This document shows positions 57,199 to 64,000 of a stretch of 64,000 bases of DNA, in pieces. Each line of letters begins with the position of its first letter. The first letter of the stretch is position 1. The position numbers and the translations under genes were made by a program. The stretch spans positions 3,968,001-4,032,000 of the forward strand of contig NZ_JACBZH010000001.1 of NCBI RefSeq assembly GCF_013407855.1. Reading direction: 5' to 3'. The notes beneath the pieces were generated by a model. The model worked only from the letters and a program-made list of their open reading frames with translations. It searched no databases and was not told the origin of the DNA. Origin of the DNA: Actinopolymorpha rutila. Its GTDB lineage: Bacteria > Actinomycetota > Actinomycetes > Propionibacteriales > Actinopolymorphaceae.

Positions 57199-57993
57199 AT
57201 GAACACATCCGGGAACACATCCGGCCGGGTTGCGGGAAAGGTCGTTCTCGTGACCGGGGGCGGCGGCGGAATCGGCGCGGCGACCGCACGGCTGTTCGCC
57301 GAACACGGCGCCTCGGTCGCGGTGGTCGACGTCGACGAATCCGCCGCGAAGCGGGCGGCCGACGAAATCGACCCGGAAGGTCGCCGGGTTCTGGCCGTGG
57401 CGGCGCGGCTGGACGAGGAGGCGGAGGCACGGCGCGCGGTCGAGGAGACCGTCGGCGCGTTCGGCGGCCTCGACGTCCTCGCCAACGTCGCCGGGGTGCG
57501 GGTCTGGGGGCCGGTGACCGAGGCGGACCCGGCCTCGTGGGACTACATCGTCCGCGGCAACCTGTTGCAGGCGGCGTACTGCGCGAAGTTCGCGGTACCC
57601 GAGCTGACCCGTCGCGGCGGCGGCAGCATCGTCAACGTCTCCTCCGCCAACGCACTGGCCGGCCGCTCGGGGATGGCGCAGTACGACGCGACGAAGGCGG
57701 GCCTGCTGGCCATGACCCGCGCGATGGCGTACGACCATGCCGCGGACGGCATCCGGGTCAACGCCGTCTGCCCGGGCCCGACGCTGACGGACTTCCATGT
57801 ACGCCGCCGGGCGGAGGCCACCGGGGAGACGCCGGAACAGGCCCGCGAACATCTCCAGCGGCAGACGCCGACCCTGCTGCGGCGCCACGCCGACCCCCGC
57901 GAGATCGGCCAGGTCATCCTGTTCCTCGGCAGCGACGAGGCCTCCTACGTCACCGGGGCGACGTACGTCGTCGACGGCGGCCTGTCGGCGTAG
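57199..57993 (+). CDS. SDR family oxidoreductase
   Basis: 264 aa classical short-chain dehydrogenase. The nucleotide-binding VTGGGGGIGAATA, the ANVAGV motif (NNAG variant) and the catalytic Ser/Tyr/Lys (IVNVSSANALAGRSGMAQYDATKAG) are all there, as is the C-terminal YVTGATYVVDGGLSA. The acidic residue in VVDVDES favours NAD(H). ATG 57199 has CCAGGA upstream; an ATG at 57190 would add three residues. It is in the accessory block and convergent with the MarR gene. Substrate unknown. Confidence 0.92.
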   Translation: MNTSGNTSGRVAGKVVLVTGGGGGIGAATARLFAEHGASVAVVDVDESAAKRAADEIDPEGRRVLAVAARLDEEAEARRAVEETVGAFGGLDVLANVAGVRVWGPVTEADPASWDYIVRGNLLQAAYCAKFAVPELTRRGGGSIVNVSSANALAGRSGMAQYDATKAGLLAMTRAMAYDHAADGIRVNAVCPGPTLTDFHVRRRAEATGETPEQAREHLQRQTPTLLRRHADPREIGQVILFLGSDEASYVTGATYVVDGGLSA

Positions 57994-58027
57994 GACGCCC
58001 GGAGACGCTCAGGGTCTGTCCTGCGGA

Positions 58028-58540
58028 TCAGGGCTCCTCGTCGGTCGGGGGGTCGGTCGCGGGGTCGGCTGCGAGCCGGCGGCCGACCAGCGCGGCAGCA
58101 CGGCGCAGGGTGGCCAGGTCTCGTTCGGACAGGCCGGACAACAGGTCGGCGACGGCACGCACCCGCGCCGCCCGCCCGCGTTCCAGCAACCGCCGGCCCG
58201 CCGGCGTGGCCGCGACGAGCACCACCCGGCGATCTCCCGGGTCAGGTGTGCGCTCGACCAGTCCGAGGTCTTCCAGCGCCGTGACCGACTTGGTGATCGC
58301 CGGCGCGGACACCTGCTCGATCCGCGCCAGCGTTCCCACCGACCGTGGGCCGCCGAACACCAGGACCGACAAGAGCGAGGCTCGTGGGCCGTCCAGATCC
58401 ATCTCCGCGTCGGCCGTGCGGGCGACCCGAAGCAGGCGCAGCGCCGCGGAGTGCAGGGAGTTGGCCGTCTGGTGCAGGCCGTCGTCCGGAACCCCTGCGG
58501 GCGGCTCCGGCAGATGTGCTTGCCCACGTTGCTTAACCAT
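58028..58540 (-). CDS. MarR family transcriptional regulator
   Basis: 170 aa winged-helix regulator: ALRLLRVARTADAEMDLDGPRASLLSVLVFGGPRSVGTLARIEQVSAPAITKSVTALEDLGLVERTPDPGDRRVVLVAATPAGRRLLERG gives the MarR helix-turn-helix and wing (DRRVV). ATG 58540 (MVKQRGQ) was chosen because the frame upstream lies in the divergent promoter. A perfect palindrome covers its start codon. It is 37 bp from, and divergent to, the VOC protein gene, which it probably represses together with itself. Confidence 0.92.
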   Translation of the reverse strand: MVKQRGQAHLPEPPAGVPDDGLHQTANSLHSAALRLLRVARTADAEMDLDGPRASLLSVLVFGGPRSVGTLARIEQVSAPAITKSVTALEDLGLVERTPDPGDRRVVLVAATPAGRRLLERGRAARVRAVADLLSGLSERDLATLRRAAALVGRRLAADPATDPPTDEEP

Positions 58541-58545
58541 GGTTA
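58533..58545. promoter_or_regulatory. MarR operator at the divergent promoter
   Basis: TAACCATGGTTA (58534-58545) is a perfect 12-bp palindrome that includes the MarR start codon. A related imperfect site, with GGTTAA at 58558-58563, lies beside the promoter of the VOC gene (TATAG near 58565). Confidence 0.65.
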
Positions 58546-58577
58546 TCCTTTCACCCTGGTTAAGTATAGGAGCGGCC

Positions 58578-58961
58578 ATGTCAGTCGGACCACTGTCCCA
58601 GGTGCACATCAGCGTCGGTGACGTCGACCGGTCGGTGGAGTTCTACCGCGACGTCCTCCAGATCCCGTTCCTGTTCCGGGTGCCCGGGCAGCCGATGGCG
58701 TTCTTCCAGTCGGGTGACGTACGCCTCTACCTCGGCGTCCCGGAGACGCCGGACTTCGCCGGGCGGGTGACGCTCTACTTCCGGGTCGACGACCTCGACG
58801 CCGAACACGCCCGGCTGAGCGGGCGCGGCGTGGAGTTCCTCGACGGGCCGCACCTGGTCCACCGGGACGAGGTCACCGAGCTGTGGATGGCCTTCTTCCG
58901 CGACCCCGACGGCAACAACCTCGCGCTCACCAGCGAACGCCCGCCGACCCGGGTCGGCTGA
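58578..58961 (+). CDS. VOC family protein (glyoxalase/bleomycin resistance-like)
   Basis: 127 aa, one vicinal-oxygen-chelate domain built from two beta-alpha-beta3 units: QVHISVGDVDRSVEFYRDVLQIPFLFRVPGQPMAFFQSGDVRLYLGV and VTLYFRVDDLDAEHARLSGRGVEF...MAFFRDPDGNNLAL. His in VHISV and Glu near the C-terminus can act as metal ligands. ATG start with AGGAGCGG upstream. Members include dioxygenases, glyoxalases and drug-binding proteins. The divergent MarR regulator suggests induction by an aromatic compound or a toxin. Confidence 0.9.
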   Translation: MSVGPLSQVHISVGDVDRSVEFYRDVLQIPFLFRVPGQPMAFFQSGDVRLYLGVPETPDFAGRVTLYFRVDDLDAEHARLSGRGVEFLDGPHLVHRDEVTELWMAFFRDPDGNNLALTSERPPTRVG

Positions 58962-59012
58962 CCCCCGGGGAGCGCGGCGGCGCCGCCCGGAAGCGGGAGC
59001 ACCGGCGCCCGG

Positions 59013-60326
59013 TCAGGAGGAGGTGCGCTCCTCGGCGTTCTGCTTGGCCTCGTCCCAGGAGCGCTCGTCCACCCGGGTGACCAGGATGGTCGGGATCCGG
59101 TTGCGCCGGCCGACCGGGCCCTCGGCCAGCAGCTGCAGGCCCTCCACGGCGACCTTCGCCCCCGGGATCGGCACCCGGTCCAGGTGCTTGGCCATCAGGC
59201 CGCCGACGCTGTCCACGTCCTCGTCGTCCAGCTCCAGGTCGAACAGCTCACCGAGCTCGTGGATCGGCAGCCGGGAGCTGACCCGCACCGCGCCACTGCC
59301 GAGGCGTTCGACCGCCCGCGGCGCAACGTCGTACTCGTCGGTGATCTCGCCGACGATCTCCTCCAGGATGTCCTCGATCGTGACCAGACCGGCGGTGCCG
59401 CCGTACTCGTCCAGGACGATCGCGAGGTGGGTGCGCTGCTGCTGCATCTCCCGCAGCAGGCCGTCGACGGGCTTGGAGTCGGGTACGAACGCCGGCGGGC
59501 GCATCACCTGCTCCACGCGTTCGGTGGTCTCGGCCTGGCGGTTGTCGTAGACCCGCTGGGTGACGTCCTTGAGGTAGGCCACGCCCACCACGTCGTCGAG
59601 GTTCTCCCCGATGACGGGGATCCGGGAGAAGCCGCTGCGCAGGGCGAGCGACATCAGCTGGCGCAGGGTCTTGTTGCGTTCGATGACCACGATGTCGGTA
59701 CGGGGCACCATCACCTCGCGCACGATGGTGTCGCCCAGCTCGAACACCGAGTGGATCATCTCCCGCTCGCCGGACTCGATCACCCGGCTCGCCTCGGCGA
59801 TGTCGACCAGCTCGCGCAGCTCGGCCTCCGTGGCGAACGGACCCTCGCGAAAGCCCTTGCCCGGGGTGAGGGCGTTACCGAGCAGGATCAGCAGCTTCGG
59901 CAGCGGGCCGAGCACCCGGGTCAGCGCGATCACCGACGGCGCGGTCATCAGTGCCACCCGGTCGGGGTGCTGGCGGCCGACCGTGCGCGGCGCCACGCCG
60001 ACGACGACGTACGACACCAGGATCATCACCCCGGCGGTGGCCAGGATCGCCGCCCAGGTCGCGTGGATGACGCCGAACAGCACGTCGGCGACCAGCACCG
60101 TGGCGGTCAGCTCGCAGACCAGCCGTAGGAACAGCGCGGTGTTGAGGTACGACGCGCGGTCCTCGACCAGCATGCGTACCCGGTCCGCACCACGTCGGCC
60201 GGCCGCGACCAGACCGTCGGCCCGTGACTTGGAGAACGCCGACAGGGCAGCCTCGGCAGAGGCGAGGAACCCGGCGACGAGGACCAGGACGGCGGCCAGG
60301 ACGACCAGCCAGACGTCACCGGTCAT
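59013..60326 (-). CDS. hemolysin family membrane protein with CBS pair and CorC domain
   Basis: 437 aa. DUF21 membrane domain with about four helices (1-140), a CBS pair ([28 protein letters not shown]...[65 protein letters not shown]) and a C-terminal CorC/HlyC domain. It belongs to the magnesium/cobalt efflux CNNM-like family. ATG 60326 overlaps the ybeY stop by 4 bp. The order phoH-ybeY-CBS protein is the standard actinobacterial one. Confidence 0.93.
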   Translation of the reverse strand: MTGDVWLVVLAAVLVLVAGFLASAEAALSAFSKSRADGLVAAGRRGADRVRMLVEDRASYLNTALFLRLVCELTATVLVADVLFGVIHATWAAILATAGVMILVSYVVVGVAPRTVGRQHPDRVALMTAPSVIALTRVLGPLPKLLILLGNALTPGKGFREGPFATEAELRELVDIAEASRVIESGEREMIHSVFELGDTIVREVMVPRTDIVVIERNKTLRQLMSLALRSGFSRIPVIGENLDDVVGVAYLKDVTQRVYDNRQAETTERVEQVMRPPAFVPDSKPVDGLLREMQQQRTHLAIVLDEYGGTAGLVTIEDILEEIVGEITDEYDVAPRAVERLGSGAVRVSSRLPIHELGELFDLELDDEDVDSVGGLMAKHLDRVPIPGAKVAVEGLQLLAEGPVGRRNRIPTILVTRVDERSWDEAKQNAEERTSS

Positions 60327-60793
60327 CCGCTGTCGCCCGCCCCACGATGCGGTTGCCACTCCGCCAGCAGGCGGGCTTGCAGGCCGAACATCTCCTGATG
60401 CTCCTCGGGCTCGGCGTGGTCGTACCCCAGCAGGTGCAGGATCCCGTGCGTGGCGAGCAACTGCAACTCGTCCTCGGTGGAGTGACCGGCGTCCTTCGCC
60501 TGGCGCTCGGCGACCTGCGGGCACAACACCACGTCGCCCAGCAGCCCGATCGGCGGGTCCTCGCCCTCCCGGCCGGGCCGCAGCTCGTCCATCGGGAACG
60601 CGAGGACGTCGGTCGGGCCGGGCTCGTCCATCCACCGCACGTGGTGCTCGGCCATCGTCTCCTCGTCGACGAGGACGACCGACAGCTCCGCCTGCGGGTG
60701 CAGGCGCATCCGGTCCAGGACGAAGCGGGCGAGCCGGGACAGCTCGCGTTCGTCGACCTCGGCGCCGGACTCGTTGGCGATGTCAATGCTCAT
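60323..60793 (-). CDS. ybeY: rRNA maturation RNase YbeY
   Basis: 156 aa metal-dependent endoribonuclease for 16S rRNA 3' end processing and ribosome quality control. The zinc motif [11 protein letters not shown] (HGxLHLxGYDH) is perfect, preceded by [12 protein letters not shown] and [14 protein letters not shown]. Standard length. It overlaps the CBS protein gene by 4 bp and follows phoH after 85 bp. Confidence 0.96.
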   Translation of the reverse strand: MSIDIANESGAEVDERELSRLARFVLDRMRLHPQAELSVVLVDEETMAEHHVRWMDEPGPTDVLAFPMDELRPGREGEDPPIGLLGDVVLCPQVAERQAKDAGHSTEDELQLLATHGILHLLGYDHAEPEEHQEMFGLQARLLAEWQPHRGAGDSG

Positions 60794-60878
60794 GGGCGCT
60801 TCACAGGTGCCTTCGCGATGGTGGCGGAATCTCGGTGGCGTCGACGGGTGCGCGGGCGGCGGCCGATCGGAGAGCCGA

Positions 60879-61964
60879 TCAGGGCCGCCGCGGCGCGGGC
60901 TGGCGCCGGCCGACCTCGACCGGCCGGCCGCCGGTGTCCGTGGAGCGCTTGGCCTCGTAGGCGTCGTAGGCGGCGACGATCCGGCCCACCAGCTTGTGGC
61001 GTACGACGTCGTGGGCGCCGAGCGTGCTGAAGTGCACGTCGTCGAGCCCGTCGAGGATGTCGTGCACGACCTTCAGCCCCGACGAGGTGCCACCCGGCAG
61101 GTCGATCTGGGTGACGTCGCCGGTCACCACCATCTTGGAGCCGAAGCCCAGGCGGGTGAGGAACATCTTCATCTGCTCCGGCGAGGTGTTCTGTGCCTCG
61201 TCCAGGATGATGAACGCGTCGTTGAGGGTGCGGCCGCGCATGTAGGCGAGCGGCGCGACCTCGATCGTCCCGGCGGTCAGCAGCCGCGGGATCGAGTCGG
61301 GGTCGATCATGTCGTGCAGCGCGTCGTACAGCGGCCGGAGGTAGGGGTCGATCTTCTCCGACAGCGTGCCCGGCAGGAAGCCCAGCCGCTCGCCGGCCTC
61401 GACCGCCGGCCGGGTGAGGATGATCCGGTTGACCTGCTTGGCCTGCAGCGCCTGGACCGCCTTCGCCATGGCGAGGTAGGTCTTGCCGGTGCCGGCCGGG
61501 CCGATGGAGAAGATCACCGTGTGCTGGTCGATCGCGTCGACGTAGCGCTTCTGCCCGACCGTCTTGGGCCGGATCGTGCGGCCGCGGTTGGACAGGATGT
61601 TGAGGGTGAGCACGTCGGTGGGGCGTTCGGCGTCGCGGGTCCGCAGCATCGCCACGCTGCGCTCCACCGCGTCGGAGGTCAGGCCGTGCCCGGAACGGAC
61701 GATGGCGACCAGCTCGTCGAAGAGCTGCTCGACGAGGATGCGCTCCTCCGGTGCCGCGGTCACCGTGATCTCGTTGCCGCGGACGTGGATCTGCGCGTCG
61801 AACTCCTTCTCGGCCACCCGGAGAAACTCATCACGCGGGCCGAGCAGGCTCACCATCGAGATGCTCGAGGGTACGACGATCTTGGTCTGTGTGGGGCTGG
61901 TCTGCGCCATGGGCGGCCTGTTCGGCCCCTCCTTAGGTGTCCCGACGCTCGAAACGTCGTTCAT
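60879..61964 (-). CDS. phoH: PhoH family ATPase
   Basis: 361 aa. Phosphate-starvation-type P-loop ATPase, probably linked to RNA metabolism with YbeY. KH-like N-terminal part ([31 protein letters not shown]), Walker [55 protein letters not shown], Walker [25 protein letters not shown] and [18 protein letters not shown] 61964 is given; ATG 61910 ([10 protein letters not shown]) is equally possible, with AAGGAGG 17 nt before it. Confidence 0.94.
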   Translation of the reverse strand: MNDVSSVGTPKEGPNRPPMAQTSPTQTKIVVPSSISMVSLLGPRDEFLRVAEKEFDAQIHVRGNEITVTAAPEERILVEQLFDELVAIVRSGHGLTSDAVERSVAMLRTRDAERPTDVLTLNILSNRGRTIRPKTVGQKRYVDAIDQHTVIFSIGPAGTGKTYLAMAKAVQALQAKQVNRIILTRPAVEAGERLGFLPGTLSEKIDPYLRPLYDALHDMIDPDSIPRLLTAGTIEVAPLAYMRGRTLNDAFIILDEAQNTSPEQMKMFLTRLGFGSKMVVTGDVTQIDLPGGTSSGLKVVHDILDGLDDVHFSTLGAHDVVRHKLVGRIVAAYDAYEAKRSTDTGGRPVEVGRRQPAPRRP

Positions 61965-62085
61965 CGTAGCTCTGCCCGGCCGGAACCGGGACTGGTATTT
62001 CCGCTGTGGGCGAGATGCCCGGTCTGTCCCTGGGCGCGGATCGCCCTCGAGGCAGGTCGGCCGGACGTGGGGTCCGGGCCGCCGG

Positions 62086-62439
62086 CTAGCCGAGCGCGTC
62101 GGACATCTGCCGGCCGGCCAGCACGTGCAGGTGGCAGTGGAACACGCCCTGGCCGCCCCCGGCGCCGATGTTGGTGACCACGCGGTAACCGCCCTCGCGT
62201 ACGCCCAACTGGTCGGCCACCGCGGCACACTCGCGCAGCAGCTCACCGGCCAGCTCGGGGTCGGCGGCGACCACCGCGTCGAGGTCGGCCCGGTGGTCCT
62301 TGGAGATCACCAGCACGTGCACCGGCGCCTGCGGGCTCACGTCGGGGAAGGCCAGCGTGCGCTCGGTCTCGCGCACCACCTCCGCCGGGATCTCCCCGGC
62401 CACGATGCGGCAGAACACGCAGTCGGCGTCACTCGTCAC
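62086..62439 (-). CDS. histidine triad (HIT) nucleotide-binding protein
   Basis: 117 aa HINT-type purine nucleotide phosphoramidase. FCRIVAGEIPAEVV and the catalytic triad VFHCHLHVLAG (HxHxH) are complete. It lies between dnaJ and phoH, as in most actinomycetes. Confidence 0.93.
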   Translation of the reverse strand: MTSDADCVFCRIVAGEIPAEVVRETERTLAFPDVSPQAPVHVLVISKDHRADLDAVVAADPELAGELLRECAAVADQLGVREGGYRVVTNIGAGGGQGVFHCHLHVLAGRQMSDALG

Positions 62440-62474
62440 GCCGGACTCCCCTCCATCGGGTTCGGTTGTTCGCT

Positions 62475-63608
62475 TCAGCCGTTGAAGGCGTCGCGGATGC
62501 GGGAGAACACCCCGCCCCGCCGCTCGGAGGTGACCTGCCCGCTGGCCTTCTCCTCGCCGCGCAGCCGGGCCAGCTCGGTGAGCAGCTCCCGCTGGGCGTG
62601 GTCGATCCGGGTCGGGGTATCCACCACCACGTGCACCACCAGGTCACCGCGGCGGGAGCCACCGGACAGGTGAGGCACGCCGCGGCCGGGGATCACCAGC
62701 TCGTGGCCGGACTGGGTGCCCGGCTTGGCCTCCACCTCGACGGAGTCCTCGTCCAGCGTGTCCAGGCTGATCGTGGTGCCGAGCGCGGCGGCGGTCATCG
62801 GCAGCTTGACGGTGCAGTGCAGGTCGTTGCCGTGCCGGCTCCACACCTCGTGCGGCTCGACCTGGATCTCGACGTACAGGTCGCCGGCCGGGCCGCCACC
62901 GGGCCCCACCTCGCCCTGGCCGGACAGCTGGATGCGGGTGCCGTCGTCGACGCCGGCCGGGATCTTGACCGCGAGCGTACGGCGGGACAGCACCCGGCCC
63001 TCCCCCGCGCACTCCGGGCAGGGGTTGGGGATGATCGTGCCGAATCCCTGGCAGCGCGGGCACGGCCGGGTGGTCATCACCTGGCCGAGGAACGAGCGCT
63101 GGACGGAGTTGACCTCGCCGCGCCCCTCACACACCGTGCAGGTGGTCGGCGACGTGCCGGGAGCGGCGCCGCCGCCCTGGCAGCTCTGGCACACCACGGC
63201 GGTGTCGACCTGGATCTCCTTGACCGCGCCGAACACCGCCTCGGCCAGGTCGACCGGCAGCCGCAGCAGCGCGTCCTGGCCACGCCGGGTGCGCGGACGC
63301 GGCCCACGGGTGCCGGACGAGCCGAAGAACGCGTCCATGATGTCGGTGAACGAGAAGCCCGGACCGAAGCCCGCGCCCTGACCCGCACCGGACGCCATCG
63401 GGTCGCCGCCCAGGTCGTACACCTCGCGCTTCTTCGGGTCCGACAGGACCTCGTACGCGCGGGTGACCTCCTTGAACCGCTCCTGCGTCTCCGGGTCGGG
63501 GTTGACGTCTGGGTGCAGCGTGCGCGCCAGCCGACGGTAGGCCTTCTTGATCTCCTCCGCGGAGGCGTCGCGTCGGACGCCGAGGAGCTCGTAGTAGTCC
63601 TGGCTCAT
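62475..63608 (-). CDS. dnaJ: molecular chaperone DnaJ
   Basis: 377 aa Hsp40 co-chaperone of DnaK, downstream of hrcA (the dnaJ2 position of Streptomyces). J domain with HPD ([32 protein letters not shown]), a short Gly/Phe region ([19 protein letters not shown]), four zinc repeats [24 protein letters not shown] and CPECAGEG, then the C-terminal substrate-binding domains. The ATG at 63608 ([10 protein letters not shown]) fits the family; a GTG at 63629 would add seven residues. It is probably co-regulated with hrcA by heat. Confidence 0.96.
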   Translation of the reverse strand: MSQDYYELLGVRRDASAEEIKKAYRRLARTLHPDVNPDPETQERFKEVTRAYEVLSDPKKREVYDLGGDPMASGAGQGAGFGPGFSFTDIMDAFFGSSGTRGPRPRTRRGQDALLRLPVDLAEAVFGAVKEIQVDTAVVCQSCQGGGAAPGTSPTTCTVCEGRGEVNSVQRSFLGQVMTTRPCPRCQGFGTIIPNPCPECAGEGRVLSRRTLAVKIPAGVDDGTRIQLSGQGEVGPGGGPAGDLYVEIQVEPHEVWSRHGNDLHCTVKLPMTAAALGTTISLDTLDEDSVEVEAKPGTQSGHELVIPGRGVPHLSGGSRRGDLVVHVVVDTPTRIDHAQRELLTELARLRGEEKASGQVTSERRGGVFSRIRDAFNG

Positions 63609-63646
63609 GCTCTGGGATGCCTTCGGCACTTACTCATTCCCTCGGA

Positions 63647-64000
63647 TCATTCCCCTGCGAGGATCTGGCTGACATAGCGGGCTACGGCGCGAACCGCTCC
63701 CATGGTGCCCGGGTAGTCCATTCGGGTGGGCCCGACCACCCCGAGATTGGCGACGGCCTCGTCCCCAGGACCATAGCCGGTGGTGACCACAGAGGCCGTG
63801 GAGAGTTCGACGATGGGGTTCTCGTGGCCGATCCGGACGGTGAACCCGGACGGGCCGGTGGCCTCACCGATCAGGCGGAGCAGGACGACCTGCTCCTCCA
63901 GCGCCTCCAGCACCGGCCGGATGGAGGTGTGGAACTCCGCGCCGAACGGGATGAGATTGGCCGTACCGCTCACCGCGATCCGGCCCTCGGTGCGCTCGGC
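63647..64000 (-). CDS. hrcA: heat-inducible transcription repressor HrcA (C-terminal part)
   Basis: The last about 117 residues, cut by the window end: [39 protein letters not shown], then [63 protein letters not shown], which is the conserved HrcA C-terminus (GPTRMDY). HrcA represses chaperone genes through CIRCE elements; its DNA-binding head and promoter lie beyond the window. Confidence 0.95.
   Translation of the reverse strand, partial: AERTEGRIAVSGTANLIPFGAEFHTSIRPVLEALEEQVVLLRLIGEATGPSGFTVRIGHENPIVELSTASVVTTGYGPGDEAVANLGVVGPTRMDYPGTMGAVRAVARYVSQILAGE

Overview
The window is high-GC chromosomal DNA from an actinomycete (Actinomycetota). The evidence is strong G/C third-position bias, many GTG starts, frequent four-base ATGA/GTGA gene overlaps, several genes with a -10-like hexamer 6-8 nt upstream of the start codon (leaderless transcripts), and actinobacterial gene orders such as dgt-dnaG-sigma factor, znuACB-zur-uppS-recO and hrcA-dnaJ-HIT-phoH-ybeY-CBS protein-era. 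A Propionibacteriales-like organism (Kribbella/Actinopolymorpha type) is plausible, but the genus cannot be fixed by reading alone.

Layout. 1-5.8 kb: tRNA-Asn, a lipoprotein M1 metallopeptidase, a conserved protein, a group 1/2 sigma-70 factor and a lipoprotein of the D-glucuronyl C5-epimerase family. 6-13.8 kb: pentose/sugar region with the ROK repressor-xylA-Gfo/Idh oxidoreductase-sugar isomerase operon, an orphan hydrogenase maturation protease, an XRE regulator and xylB. 13.9-19.3 kb: dnaG, a wrecked oligopeptide ABC ATPase pseudogene, a ferredoxin-reductase-like flavoprotein and dgt. 19.4-25.3 kb: secreted Cu/Zn SOD, GT39 membrane glycosyltransferase, a divergent AraC regulator/PhyH dioxygenase pair and a large XRE regulator. 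25.4-39.3 kb: ppdK, MpaB-type oxygenase, dusB, lipoprotein, glyS, a small membrane protein, the zinc uptake operon znuACB-zur with its operator, uppS, recO and a CPBP protease. 39.5-47.2 kb: cysteine-free HesB-like protein, orphan family 5 solute-binding lipoprotein, two LacI regulators, a nitroreductase, and a ThuA-Gfo/Idh sugar operon. 47.3-54.1 kb: leuA with a leucine leader peptide, GNAT, class II UvrA, era and a deaminase-like protein without catalytic residues. 54.2-59 kb: an accessory block between era and the CBS/ybeY/phoH genes. 59-64 kb: CBS membrane protein, ybeY, phoH, HIT, dnaJ and partial hrcA.

How it fits together. The housekeeping genes (replication, translation, proteostasis, rRNA processing, cell-wall lipid carrier) form a conserved backbone. 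Sugar-catabolic modules with their own repressors and visible operators are inserted into it. Zinc uptake is wired to Zur through a box that overlaps the znuA promoter. leuA appears to be controlled by attenuation through a 15-residue leader peptide.

The least explained part is 54.2-57.0 kb: an XRE(DUF5753)-DUF397 pair facing a divergent operon that ends in an undescribed 40-residue peptide gene with a strong ribosome binding site, bounded by perfect hairpin terminators. No CRISPR array, insertion sequence, prophage or replication origin was seen.
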